DNA from: Nonlabens dokdonensis DSW-6
Lineage (GTDB): Bacteria; Bacteroidota; Bacteroidia; Flavobacteriales; Flavobacteriaceae
DNA: 64,000 nucleotides
Assembly: GCF_000332115.1 (NCBI RefSeq)
Contig: NC_020156.1
Span: 1,674,001 to 1,738,000 of the forward strand
Direction: 5' to 3'
The notes under the pieces: model-generated
The model's input: only the letters and a program-made list of their open reading frames with translations
Told to the model about the DNA's origin: nothing
The model's database searches: none
Shown: positions 1-8,669 of the stretch, piece by piece
Layout: each line of letters starts with the position of its first letter
How positions within the stretch are numbered: position 1 is the stretch's first letter
Translations under genes and position numbers: made by a program

Positions 1-864
1 ACAAATTTGACCAGTTTATTCTGTAATGGTAATGATCTCTTTAGTCTCAATGTGCAAAACGGTAACAACACTAATGTCACTAATTTTGAAGCTCAAAACA
101 ATCCTAATCTTAATTGTATAGAAGTGGATAATATCGCTTACAGCGATACCAACTGGACCAGTATTGATACGCAATCATTCTTTCTATTAGATTGCTCGCC
201 GTTAAATGATGATTGTGCCGCAGCTACTTCTATAACTTTAGCGCAAGACATTCCAGGAACTACTGCAAATGCAACGACTAGTGGAGCAAATCCTGCTTGC
301 CAGCAAAGTGGTCTCGTAATATCTGATGTTTGGTATGAATTTGTTGCACCAGCTAGTGGTAGCGTGACCATGACCATTACTGCGCCACTTGCCATAGGTA
401 AAATAGCGCTTTATGATAATTGTACCGCATTAGCTCCACTAGCATGTGCTCAAGATCAATTACAAGTTAATAACTTAACTGCGGGACAAACCTATTACCT
501 ACAAGTTTGGTTAGAAGCAAACCTAGGGCCACGCAACACGGCTGTAAACAATGCTATTTTATCACAATCTGGAAATTTTGTTTTGAATGTGCAGGACACG
601 ACTCTTTCTAATGAAAGTTTTGAACATCAAGAAAATCCCTTTCTATTATATCCTAATCCTGCAAGTAATCAAGTTCAGATAAAATCATCAGTGATTATGG
701 ATGCTATTCAACTTTTTGATACCACAGGTAAACTAATCAGAGAAGAGCGAGAGATCTATCGAGAAGAATTGTCTCTAGATATTTCAAGACTTCAAAATGG
801 CATGTATTTCATTAAAGTTACTTCTGGCAACACCATAAAAACACAAAAACTAATCATCAAATAA
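1..864 (+). CDS. T9SS type A sorting domain protein, 3' part
   Basis: The reading frame is open from base 1, so the gene starts outside the window. The first visible residues (LTSLFCNGNDL, then NNPNLNCIEVDN) look like the end of a Bacteroidota-type leucine-rich repeat array. A beta-sandwich of the NDDC...DVWYEFVAP...LYDNC type follows (about residues 66-190, counting the TTG at 7 as residue 1), resembling pre-peptidase C-terminal-like modules. The last ~80 residues hold YPNPA and end in KLIIK, a type A sorting signal for export by T9SS and attachment at the cell surface. Probably a secreted adhesin or surface protein; the function of the missing N-terminal part is unknown. The next gene follows after 7 bases. 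Confidence 0.85.
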   Translation, partial: TNLTSLFCNGNDLFSLNVQNGNNTNVTNFEAQNNPNLNCIEVDNIAYSDTNWTSIDTQSFFLLDCSPLNDDCAAATSITLAQDIPGTTANATTSGANPACQQSGLVISDVWYEFVAPASGSVTMTITAPLAIGKIALYDNCTALAPLACAQDQLQVNNLTAGQTYYLQVWLEANLGPRNTAVNNAILSQSGNFVLNVQDTTLSNESFEHQENPFLLYPNPASNQVQIKSSVIMDAIQLFDTTGKLIREEREIYREELSLDISRLQNGMYFIKVTSGNTIKTQKLIIK

Positions 865-871
865 TACGATT

Positions 872-1516
872 ATGACTCTTTTAAAAAACTTTAGTTTACT
901 TCTTTTAGTATTCATAACAAGCTCCTGTTTAGGCGACAAAAAAGCTATTGATGTAGAAGAAATAGGAAACACCTCTTTTATCAACAATGACTTTAAAGGA
1001 AATAAAGTCAATTATTCAAAAGGAATGAGCGCCTGCGATCAACTTAATGCTGCTGCTATTGCACGTATTTATAACGTGTCTGAATCACTAGTTCATGTAG
1101 AAGATCCGACAAAATCAGATCGTTATGATAAAAACTTAGAGCCAGCGTGTATGTTTTTTATTGAATCTGGAGCGTCTGATTTTGAATGGCTTAGAGGTGG
1201 GATTTCAATAAACAGAGAGGTAGGAGCAAATGAGATGATGGGCGATATTGCCGAGGCTGCTGGTAATGGCGAAAATTGGGAAGAAGCATGGAGCTTAAAA
1301 AAATCGATTTCTAAATCTTCTGAATGGATTCCCAACTTAGGAAAGGCAGCACTTTGGAACGAGAGAAAAAAAATGCTAGAAATCAAAATGGAAGGTTACA
1401 CCATAGTGATCAATCCATTAAAAAACATCTTGAATAAAACAGAAGTAGCTAAAAATAGAGACTATAAAAAAGTGGCTTTAGAAATGGCAAAGGCATCTGG
1501 TTTTATCAATGACTAA
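872..1516 (+). CDS. lipoprotein of unknown function, 214 aa
   Basis: Signal peptide with lipobox (ITSSC, Cys about residue 19) followed by LGDKKAID. The mature part has an early Cys in GMSACDQL and a second Cys in PACMFFIE, then a pattern LGKAALWN...KKMLEIKMEGYTIVIN...YKKVALEMAKA. The same order of features occurs in the next gene (early Cys, second Cys, G.GEKAVF, LLILKDG, KEIALELA), and both have SCLGDxK after the signal peptide, so the two look like diverged tandem copies. I cannot name a family or function. Starts 7 bases after the upstream gene, probably co-transcribed. Confidence 0.75.
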   Translation: MTLLKNFSLLLLVFITSSCLGDKKAIDVEEIGNTSFINNDFKGNKVNYSKGMSACDQLNAAAIARIYNVSESLVHVEDPTKSDRYDKNLEPACMFFIESGASDFEWLRGGISINREVGANEMMGDIAEAAGNGENWEEAWSLKKSISKSSEWIPNLGKAALWNERKKMLEIKMEGYTIVINPLKNILNKTEVAKNRDYKKVALEMAKASGFIND

Positions 1517-1551
1517 CATTTTTATGGAGAGTAAGGGGTTTGTTTTGGTCT

Positions 1552-1567
1552 CGCTTTCGCGAAAGCG
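1552..1567. repeat. CGCTTTCGCGAAAGCG palindrome, copy 1
   Basis: Exact 16-bp palindrome between two tandem lipoprotein genes. Here the symmetry extends to a perfect 26-bp palindrome (1547-1572). Confidence 0.95.
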
Positions 1568-1619
1568 AGACCTCTATGAACATTGGTACACATAATAAAA
1601 ACACAAAATTGAATCAAAA

Positions 1620-2189
1620 ATGAAACAGTTAAATAAAGTTCTTCTAGTAATTCTTTTGATAGGCTGTACTTCTTGTTTGGGAGATCAAAAAAGTAACGCT
1701 ATAGAAAATTCTGAAGATGAATACGAACAGTTACAAAAAACTCTGGCTTTACAAGAAGCAGAGGCAGAAAAAATTACTGAATGTCTTTGTAATGATTTCC
1801 CTACTGATCTTATAATGAAATATAATACAGACGCTAAACGTGTTGAAATAGAACGCGTAGAACTTGTTCCTGAAAAATTAGCGCATTGTAAAATAAAACT
1901 GTTTTATGGCGATAAGGAATATGAATATTGGGAAGGTCAAGTGAGCGCTTGGGTTCCTAAAACAGATCAACCATTTTTTCAATACAATCCAGAAAGGAAT
2001 GCATCACTGTACCATAAAGTGGATGGTATAGGAGAAAAGGCTGTTTTTATATCAAATACGTACCAACTATTAATTCTTAAAGATGGTATTATGCACAGTA
2101 TTGTGCCGCCTAATAGAGGTCGCACCACAAATACGGGAAAAGAAAATAAAGAGATTGCTTTAGAACTAGCAGCTTATTACCAATTATAA
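1620..2189 (+). CDS. lipoprotein of unknown function, 189 aa
   Basis: Lipobox at GCTSC (Cys about residue 19), again followed by LGDQK as in the gene before it. Mature region: ECLCNDFPTDLI, HCKIKLFYG, VDGIGEKAVFIS, LLILKDGIMHSIV, KEIALELAAYY. The match in layout to 872-1516 suggests a paralogue. No catalytic motif is visible. The 103-bp gap upstream holds a palindrome copy. Downstream gene begins 12 bases after the stop, so 1620-3092 may be one transcript. Confidence 0.72.
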   Translation: MKQLNKVLLVILLIGCTSCLGDQKSNAIENSEDEYEQLQKTLALQEAEAEKITECLCNDFPTDLIMKYNTDAKRVEIERVELVPEKLAHCKIKLFYGDKEYEYWEGQVSAWVPKTDQPFFQYNPERNASLYHKVDGIGEKAVFISNTYQLLILKDGIMHSIVPPNRGRTTNTGKENKEIALELAAYYQL

Positions 2190-2201
2190 AAATAACCTAT
2201 T

Positions 2202-3092
2202 ATGAAAATGATTATAAATCTTTGCGTCATATGGTTTGTTCTTTTTACCACCATATTACATGCTCAACAAAATGTTACTTACGGTAATAAAACACTTAAA
2301 CCATCTCAAGTTCTCAAAACTTCTATAGGAAATAGAGGCGAAACCTTTAGTTTCTATATTTCAGAACATGACATGAGCCCGAATGGACCTTGGGCAAAAG
2401 AGGTGAAACGTTTACAATCACTAGGAAAACAAGTTAACCCAAATGATGCTCCAAAGGGGCTTTCCCTCCATTTATCTGTTTACTTAAAAGAAGGTATTCC
2501 GTTTCCTATAAAACCAGAGGATAGTATTGTAGTCAGTTTATCTAACATAAAAAAACAACGAGCAGAGAACGACTATAATGAAATGCAAATAAGCAAAATA
2601 GACACACAAAAATCTCAAAAAGAAGGCGAGTCCTTAAAGGCCAGCAAAGCGAGCATAGAACAAGAAATGAAAGTCTTATTAAAACAAATGCAAGAAGGTA
2701 AAATTACACCAGACGAGTTTGCAAATAAATTAGAAACACTTTCTAAACCGGTATTGAATGAAATAGATAATTTAGAAATTATGAATCATCAAATCGAGGA
2801 ACAAGAGGACCAATCCTATTATGATATTGTCTTTTTTGATACAGTAGATAATATAGAGGCAAATGTATTAGAAGGCAATTTGCATATTGTAGAGTTTAAT
2901 AAAAACAGATTAGTTGCTTACATAAAAGGAAAACATATTGTAGAATGCACAGATGTGACGCGTATGAATTCGCCTTCAAAAATTTGTAAACAAGTAGATT
3001 CTCAATTGTATCCAGGTTTGCAAGTATTAAAAGAAGGGAATGTGTACTTATCCATAGATTCAAATTTTAAAGAGTTTCAGGACAATAGATGA
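2202..3092 (+). CDS. secreted coiled-coil protein of unknown function, 296 aa
   Basis: Sec signal peptide ending around ILHAQQ (about residue 22). The middle (about residues 120-205) is rich in Lys, Glu and Gln with heptad spacing and is likely a coiled coil (KIDTQKSQKEGESLK ... EMKVLLKQMQEGKI). It is flanked by beta-rich stretches. Two Cys lie near the C-terminus (HIVECTD, KICKQV). No family recognised. It sits 12 bases behind the lipoprotein gene and upstream of the TPR-CHAT gene, after a 218-bp gap. Confidence 0.7.
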   Translation: MKMIINLCVIWFVLFTTILHAQQNVTYGNKTLKPSQVLKTSIGNRGETFSFYISEHDMSPNGPWAKEVKRLQSLGKQVNPNDAPKGLSLHLSVYLKEGIPFPIKPEDSIVVSLSNIKKQRAENDYNEMQISKIDTQKSQKEGESLKASKASIEQEMKVLLKQMQEGKITPDEFANKLETLSKPVLNEIDNLEIMNHQIEEQEDQSYYDIVFFDTVDNIEANVLEGNLHIVEFNKNRLVAYIKGKHIVECTDVTRMNSPSKICKQVDSQLYPGLQVLKEGNVYLSIDSNFKEFQDNR

Positions 3093-3199
3093 TTTACTAA
3101 AATACTATAAATTCAAATTGGTATTGCCCATAAATTTATAGACACTTTGTTGGCAAGTACGATTACTATTTGCAGTATTAAAAAGTGTATGTAGGATTT

Positions 3200-3215
3200 C
3201 GCTTTCGCGAAAGCG
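3200..3215. repeat. CGCTTTCGCGAAAGCG palindrome, copy 2
   Basis: Exact copy in the 218-bp gap between a secreted protein gene and the CHAT gene, both on the plus strand. Confidence 0.95.
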
Positions 3216-3310
3216 AGAATACTTAATAAACCTTTATACATTTTCAACAATAATATTTTCTAAACTAAGTCATTTATTTTCATACATTTAAGAAATAAAT
3301 TTTAAAATTT

Positions 3311-6121
3311 ATGAGACGCTCAAGTTTTCAGATGTATATAGTCTGGCTTATGTTCTTATTGGGACATCAGTTCAATTTTGCCCAAAGCCACACGAGTCAA
3401 GAAACAACAATTACTAATCCTAAGGTATGGATTGATGAATTATTAGACTACTATAATAAAGGAATGCAGGAAAAGGTAGTGCAATATGCAGATAGTATAC
3501 TAGAATCTACTACTCCTTTAAATGAAAAAGATAGTTTAAATACTGCCCGTATATATCATATTGTTGGTAAGGCACAGTTCGAACAATTTGCTAATTATAA
3601 AAGTATAGAAACACTTCACATAGCTAGAAGTTATGCCGAAAATGTAGCTGGTAATGACACAGTATTGTCTGGAATCTATTATTACCTACATATCAATTTT
3701 GGAGTGCAGTCTAAAACATTCGAGACGTTAAAATATGGAGAAAAAGCATTGTATATCTTAGAAAACACTATGAATCCTAACTATGACTTGTTGTTAAAAT
3801 TATATGGTAGAATGGCCGTCTATTCAGCAACAGCTGGATCGTTTAATAAATCAAGAAATTATTTAAAAAAAGGAAAGCAGTTTCTCCAAGATTTACCAGA
3901 CCACATTGAGCTTCCTAATCCAAGGCTGAGTTATGAAATCAAATTATTGTACAGAAAGATGCTTATTGCTTTTGTTAGTGATAAATTAAATTTAGACGAT
4001 AAAATCAACAATTCTGACCTTATAAATTCTGTTGAATTTGACAAGAAAAAATTAGATCTAATCTTTAATAAAGACAAAGATTTATTATCAAATCAAAGTG
4101 ATGACTTTAATTATGATGATGCAAATGTTTACTATTATACGCTAGCCTTAAATTATTATTCTTTATTTAAAGCTGGCATAGAAAAAACAGATTATAACTT
4201 GTTACACAAAGAAATTGATAAGGCTATTGAACTATTACATAAAAAACATCACGCCAGACATTTATATCAATTTAAAAACACTAAAGCCGTCATTTTTAGT
4301 AAACAAGGTAAGTATGAAGAAGCGATGTCTTTATATGATACAATAATTGCTAATACTAATGATAATAATAATATTAGGGCTAATTTTTATATCAGTAGAG
4401 CTTTAGTTGCTTTTCAACAAAAAGATGTAATTAAAGCACAAGAAGATATTTACAAAGCCTTAACAGTAATTCATCAAGGAGAAGAAGTTTTAAAGAAAGA
4501 TTATACTAATTTTAATGGTGGTTATAGGTTCAATAATGTGGTAACCATACACTCACTAGCAAATAGAATCAAGTTACTTGAATACGATTTTGATAATAAA
4601 GAGAGTTATTATACATCAATTTTTGAAGTTGCTTTCAAGCAGTTTACAACTACATATAAAAATCAAGGCCTGAATAAAGTTACACGTGATTTTTTTAACT
4701 CTATTGTCAATGAATTAGCAGCTAAAAATGCATTGACAAATAGCGATCTTTCACAAATTGAAAACGTTCAAAATTTTCTAGCTTGGAAAAGTTTTAATCA
4801 AAGCCGTAATATCATTCAATTGCCTGTTGTAGATTCTTTAGAGCAAATAGAATTCACAATTCGTAAACAATTAACTAGAGCAAAACAAACCAGGGATGTT
4901 AAAGCTATAGATTCTATTACAAGGGTGTTGTATAATTTTGAACAATTACTTAAAAAGAATTATCCAGATATTTCAAAATCAATAAGTGGAGATTTTGATA
5001 TTGTCAATTTTCAGAAAAATCTTAAAAATGACGAAATTGTTTTAAAGTATGCTTTTTTTAAAGATGAATTTGCCTTGTTTCAAATAACAAAAGATAGTAT
5101 TTTTTATGAATTAAAACCATGGCTTGAAAATGAGCAACAAATGCTACGGCAGCATTTGGATAATTTGAAAAAGCCCTTTTCAAAAATGGCATATGATAAT
5201 AGTTTAGTTTCATTACTTATTCCAGATAAAGCACATGATTTTAAGAATTTAATTATTATTCCAGATGGAGTAATTTATCCATTACCATTTGAAACATTAA
5301 GTCACAACAATAGGTTTTTAATAGAAGATAAAACAGTAAGGTATTCTTCACACTTACGTTTTGTTAACGGGAGCAGTAACATAGAATATGAAAAAGACTT
5401 ATCACTAACTATATATGCGCCAGAATACACAAACACAAATCAACAAATAGTAACCAGAAGTTCAGAAAGTTATCTTAATGGGGCAAGGTCCGAAGCGATT
5501 AGAATTGCAGAAATTTTTAATGCAGAGTCCTTTTTGGGAAAAGAGGCAACTAAAAATGCTTTTGTAAATAATAGATTGAAAGGTGATGTTTTACATCTTG
5601 CTATGCACGCAACTATTAATAAAGATGATGCTGTTTTGAGCTATTTCAATTTTTCAGATCAAGAAAAATTACATATTGAAGAACTATATGGATTAAAAAT
5701 GGATGCTAAGCTAGCTGTTTTAAGCGCATGTAATACAGGTGTTTACAAAGAAAGTAAATCTAGTGGGCCACAATCATTTCAAAGAGCTTTTACATTTGCC
5801 GGCGTTCCTGCAACTGTTGCAAGTTTATGGGAAGTGCCAGACAATTCTACAAAGCAAATCATGGAGCGGTTTTATACGCATCTTAGTAAAGGCCAGACAA
5901 AATCACAGTCTCTTCAAAATGCAAAACTAGATTATCTCAATGTACACAGAGGTACTAAGTTAGGGCAACCCTATTATTGGGCAGGATTTGTGGTGTACGG
6001 TGAAGACGCGCCTATTACCGCTGCAAACTCTCAAGTAACTTTATATATCGCACTAGCGGTAATACTATTGGTAATTTTGACATACTTCTTTCTAAGAACT
6101 AGAAGCAAAAAAGAGAATTAA
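3311..6121 (+). CDS. TPR-CHAT protein with C-terminal membrane anchor, 936 aa
   Basis: N-terminal signal or anchor ending at FNFAQS. Residues ~35-450 are helical repeats of the TPR kind. Residues ~560-900 form a CHAT (caspase HetF-associated with TPRs) domain of the caspase-like peptidase fold. The expected dyad is present: His766 in LHLAMHA and Cys807 in LSACNTG. Family features SLWEVPDNST and YYWAGFVVYG follow. A single hydrophobic segment near residues 910-928, followed by RTRSKKEN, puts the C-terminus in the cytoplasm and the catalytic domain in the periplasm if the N-terminus is cleaved (inference). CHAT proteins are proteases or signalling scaffolds activated through partners bound by TPRs; no partner or substrate is evident here. 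Confidence 0.88.
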   Translation: MRRSSFQMYIVWLMFLLGHQFNFAQSHTSQETTITNPKVWIDELLDYYNKGMQEKVVQYADSILESTTPLNEKDSLNTARIYHIVGKAQFEQFANYKSIETLHIARSYAENVAGNDTVLSGIYYYLHINFGVQSKTFETLKYGEKALYILENTMNPNYDLLLKLYGRMAVYSATAGSFNKSRNYLKKGKQFLQDLPDHIELPNPRLSYEIKLLYRKMLIAFVSDKLNLDDKINNSDLINSVEFDKKKLDLIFNKDKDLLSNQSDDFNYDDANVYYYTLALNYYSLFKAGIEKTDYNLLHKEIDKAIELLHKKHHARHLYQFKNTKAVIFSKQGKYEEAMSLYDTIIANTNDNNNIRANFYISRALVAFQQKDVIKAQEDIYKALTVIHQGEEVLKKDYTNFNGGYRFNNVVTIHSLANRIKLLEYDFDNKESYYTSIFEVAFKQFTTTYKNQGLNKVTRDFFNSIVNELAAKNALTNSDLSQIENVQNFLAWKSFNQSRNIIQLPVVDSLEQIEFTIRKQLTRAKQTRDVKAIDSITRVLYNFEQLLKKNYPDISKSISGDFDIVNFQKNLKNDEIVLKYAFFKDEFALFQITKDSIFYELKPWLENEQQMLRQHLDNLKKPFSKMAYDNSLVSLLIPDKAHDFKNLIIIPDGVIYPLPFETLSHNNRFLIEDKTVRYSSHLRFVNGSSNIEYEKDLSLTIYAPEYTNTNQQIVTRSSESYLNGARSEAIRIAEIFNAESFLGKEATKNAFVNNRLKGDVLHLAMHATINKDDAVLSYFNFSDQEKLHIEELYGLKMDAKLAVLSACNTGVYKESKSSGPQSFQRAFTFAGVPATVASLWEVPDNSTKQIMERFYTHLSKGQTKSQSLQNAKLDYLNVHRGTKLGQPYYWAGFVVYGEDAPITAANSQVTLYIALAVILLVILTYFFLRTRSKKEN

Positions 6122-6187
6122 ACTCCTAAAATCAAATACTTCACGATTTTAATAGGCATTTTATCTAGGTGGTTATTAGGATATTTT

Positions 6188-6203
6188 CGCTTTCGCGAAA
6201 GCG
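6188..6203. repeat. CGCTTTCGCGAAAGCG palindrome, copy 3
   Basis: Exact copy between the convergent CHAT and thioesterase genes; flanked TTTT on the left and AAAC on the right. Confidence 0.95.
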
Positions 6204-6230
6204 AAACCAACACAAATTAGGATAAAATAA

Positions 6231-6743
6231 TTAGTCCTCAAAAAGCGCTTTCAACTCTGTCGCGTCTTTAGCCTTCATTTTTCCAGCGAGAACTAGACTT
6301 AATTGTTTACGTCTTAATGCGCCGTCATAACGTTCTTTTTCTACCTCACTTTCTGGTTGGATAGGAGCGATTTGTATAGGTCTTCCAGTTTCATCTACCG
6401 CTACAAAAGAATAGATAGCTTCATTTGCCTTAGTGCGTTCACCGCTTTCACGATCTTCTACCCAAACATCCATGTAAACTTCCATAGAGGTGTTAAAAGC
6501 TCTAGTCACTTGTGCTTCTATAGTTACTACACTTCCTAGAGGAACCATTCTATTAAAAGCAACGTGATTTACAGACGCGGTAACCACAATACGCCTGGAA
6601 TGACGTCTTGCAGCGATACTAGCTGCACGATCCATACGTGCCAGCAACTCACCACCGAATAAGTTATTCAGCGGATTTGTCTCACTTGGCAATACCATAT
6701 CGGTGACGGTAGTAAATGATTGTGAAGGTGTTTTAGGCTGCAT
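6231..6743 (-). CDS. acyl-CoA thioesterase, hotdog fold, 170 aa
   Basis: Hydrolyses acyl-CoA to free acid and CoA in the cytoplasm (family role). A single hotdog domain covers residues ~8-130. The segment ETNPLNNLFGGELLARMD carries the Asn and Asp expected at the active site of the YciA/BFIT-like group. RHS...VTASVNHVAFNRMV and FNTSMEVYMDVWVE match the family sheet. The charged C-terminus (EKERYDGALRRK) is usual for Bacteroidota members. Transcribed alone, with a TAnnTTTG element 18 bases upstream of the ATG. Substrate chain length cannot be read from the sequence. Confidence 0.9.
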   Translation of the reverse strand: MQPKTPSQSFTTVTDMVLPSETNPLNNLFGGELLARMDRAASIAARRHSRRIVVTASVNHVAFNRMVPLGSVVTIEAQVTRAFNTSMEVYMDVWVEDRESGERTKANEAIYSFVAVDETGRPIQIAPIQPESEVEKERYDGALRRKQLSLVLAGKMKAKDATELKALFED

Positions 6744-6760
6744 GCTGCTTAAATTTTTTG

Positions 6761-6768
6761 CAAAGGTA
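6761..6768 (-). promoter_or_regulatory. -7 element of thioesterase promoter
   Basis: TACCTTTG on the minus strand, matching the Bacteroidota TAnnTTTG box and ending 18 bases before the start codon. No TTTG box at the usual spacing. Confidence 0.5.
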
Positions 6769-6825
6769 CTCGCTAATTTATGTTGAGGTAGTTTATTTAA
6801 GAAAAGTTTGAAGTTATAATTTTCC

Positions 6826-6841
6826 CGCTTTCGCGAAAACG
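6826..6841. repeat. variant palindrome CGCTTTCGCGAAAACG
   Basis: One base differs from the consensus (GAAAACG for GAAAGCG), breaking the outer pairing. Located between the divergent thioesterase and lipoprotein genes. Confidence 0.75.
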
Positions 6842-6949
6842 TGTTGATAAATAATCACTCTAGAACACATAAACTTATGTTAAACGATATTAACAAAATA
6901 TAAATAGCTGCTCAATAACCTAGATTTAAAGGAAATAAAAGCAATAATT

Positions 6950-7492
6950 ATGAACGTAATTAACATTAGAAATAGTTTTCCCTTCCTTTGGAAGGGATTA
7001 AGGGTTGGCTTATTTGCCTTATTAACCCTAACAGCCTGCGATAAAAACGACGATGACAGCCCACAAGATCCAGTGTCTCAATTGCCGCCAGAGACAACTA
7101 CTGGTGAAAATACCTTTGGATTTGTTTTAAATGGAGAACCTTTTAATATAACTAACACTTCTAATCAGTTTGCCATATATCAAAATGGATTTCTTCAATT
7201 TGGTGCAGCTGGTATAACAATTATTATTATAGATCCAATAAATGAAAATTTTAATTATGATTTAGTACAAACATCTTCAAATCAGGCCAAATGTAGATTT
7301 GCCATTGAATCACAAGATGGGTCGCTTTGTGTTTATGATTATGAAGATACAATATTGGGTTCATTAACATTTACAAACATCGATGACAATAATTTCATAA
7401 TATCAGGAACTTTCGAGTTCTCTACTAATAATGAAGAATGTGAAAATATTGATATTACAAATGGGCGCTTTGATTTACAATACATACCGTAA
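6950..7492 (+). CDS. lipoprotein of unknown function, 180 aa
   Basis: Lipobox LTAC (Cys about residue 30) followed by an acidic DKNDDDSPQD linker, typical of flavobacterial surface lipoproteins. The mature domain (NTFGFVLNGEPFNI ... FIISGTFEFSTNNEECENIDITNGRFDLQY) is predicted all-beta with three Cys. It resembles the lipoprotein at 14524-15063 in general pattern (coloured start of the domain, CxY/CTF strand, SGxF ending) without clear identity. The signal peptide's n-region is long (about 20 residues) and is encoded by an inverted repeat at 6980-6996. Function unknown. Confidence 0.75.
   Translation: MNVINIRNSFPFLWKGLRVGLFALLTLTACDKNDDDSPQDPVSQLPPETTTGENTFGFVLNGEPFNITNTSNQFAIYQNGFLQFGAAGITIIIIDPINENFNYDLVQTSSNQAKCRFAIESQDGSLCVYDYEDTILGSLTFTNIDDNNFIISGTFEFSTNNEECENIDITNGRFDLQYIP
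6980..6996. repeat. inverted repeat CCCTTCC-TTT-GGAAGGG
   Basis: Perfect 7-bp arms inside the signal-peptide coding part of the lipoprotein gene, followed by ATTAAGGGTTGG. It looks like the short CCTTTCC/GGAAAGG repeats seen at 50266-50287 and 62922-62938. Confidence 0.6.
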
Positions 7493-7518
7493 AAGAAAAC
7501 TTATAACAACTATCTAAT

Positions 7519-7758
7519 ATGAAAAAGACATTATTATACGTATGTTTATTGATATCCATCTTCGGATCAGCACAAAACAATGATTACTATAACCGCATGC
7601 AGCATATCTTTGGAAACATTGATACAAACAAAGTAACAACAGGATTTCTAAAAGATTTTGGGATACGTTTTGCAAATATGGAAGAGTGTGGTGGTGACTT
7701 AACAGCAAACAATTATGTAAATGAGAATGAATGGCAGTTGCTGTATAATTCTTTATGA
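7519..7758 (+). pseudogene. secreted 79-residue protein, likely truncated N-terminus of a longer protein
   Basis: The product has a Sec signal peptide (MKKTLLYVCLLISIFGSAQ) and then HIFGNIDTNKVTTGFLKDFGIRFANMEECGGDLTANNYV...WQLLYNSL. From memory of flavobacterial proteins, this block (FGN.D..KV.TG.L.D.GI.. ... LY.SLY) is the N-terminus of much longer secreted proteins, so the stop right after LYNSL suggests a broken gene. The stop overlaps the next start (7755). It could also be a true small secreted protein; I am not certain. Confidence 0.5.
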
Positions 7759-8552
7759 AATATAACCCCTTTTTCTTACTCATATTAGTTCTCATTTCAT
7801 GCAGTAGTTGTTCCAGCTCACAATTAATGAATGATTATAAAAAGCTCAATTTAAAAGGAAAGGTTTCCTCTGTAAAAATTAAGCAGTTTAAAGCTGTTGA
7901 GAATAACGGTGAAATAATTGTTCAGTCAATAGAGCAAAATGATAAATCTGTCGTTGTAGCTATCGACAATCATTTTTATTTTGATAGAAATGGGAAAACC
8001 ATAGAGCGTCATTGGTTGATGAATAATACTTTGAATAGAAAATTTCTTTATGAGTATGACGATAGGGCACTTTTAAGAACAGAAAACGAATACAATTCTA
8101 GAGGAGATCTAGATGCTACATTAAATTACCAATATAAATTTAATGATCAAGGACAAATTATAGAGCAAAAACAAATAAACGGAGATGATGAAAATGATTC
8201 TTTTAGAAAAATTAGTCATTTTGAGAATGGTTTTAAAATAAAAGAAGAGCTTTATTATCCGAACGATGCTACTCCTGTTGAAATCAGAGTTTTTGATAAT
8301 GACCAAAAAGGTAGAGTTGTAAAACAAACTATTTCTTACTCTGAAAACGAGATTGCAGAGATCGAAATGACAAAATATAATAAGGATGGTTATCCAGTTA
8401 AGATTACTACTCTATATAATGATACAGATATGGTCGAAGTTTCTGAAATGCGGTATCTTGAATTTGATAAACAAGGTAATTGTACTAAGATATTGATACT
8501 TGTAAATGATCAACCGAAAACTATTTTAAAAATGGAATACGCTTATTTCTAA
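7755..8552 (+). CDS. lipoprotein with RHS/YD-like repeats, 265 aa
   Basis: Lipobox near SCSSC (Cys about residue 16-19). The mature part is made of short beta repeats of the kind FYFDRNGKTIERHW, YEYDDRALLRTENEY, YQYKFNDQGQIIEQK, TKYNKDGYPVKI and LEFDKQGNCTKIL, close in style to YD/RHS repeats that form an extended beta sheet. Such lipoproteins are common in Flavobacteriia and have no known function. The start overlaps the stop of the preceding 79-residue frame by 4 bases. A hairpin at 8630-8663 ends the transcript. Confidence 0.75.
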   Translation: MKYNPFFLLILVLISCSSCSSSQLMNDYKKLNLKGKVSSVKIKQFKAVENNGEIIVQSIEQNDKSVVVAIDNHFYFDRNGKTIERHWLMNNTLNRKFLYEYDDRALLRTENEYNSRGDLDATLNYQYKFNDQGQIIEQKQINGDDENDSFRKISHFENGFKIKEELYYPNDATPVEIRVFDNDQKGRVVKQTISYSENEIAEIEMTKYNKDGYPVKITTLYNDTDMVEVSEMRYLEFDKQGNCTKILILVNDQPKTILKMEYAYF

Positions 8553-8591
8553 CTCAAATTTAAGTAATATTAAAAGTAGCTTTCTAATTCC

Positions 8592-8607
8592 CGCTTTCGC
8601 GAAAGCG
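8592..8607. repeat. CGCTTTCGCGAAAGCG palindrome, copy 4
   Basis: Exact copy between convergent genes, just ahead of the terminator hairpin; flanked by TTCC and AAAC. Confidence 0.95.
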
Positions 8608-8629
8608 AAACCTAAATACAACCCATAAA

Positions 8630-8663
8630 AAAACGCCTACAAATCGATGCTTGTAGGCGTTTT
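8630..8663. terminator. bidirectional terminator
   Basis: Stem AAAACGCCTACAA / TTGTAGGCGTTTT with an 8-base loop between the convergent lipoprotein and rng genes; A-run on one side and T-run on the other make it work in both directions. Confidence 0.85.
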
Positions 8664-8669
8664 AAGTTT

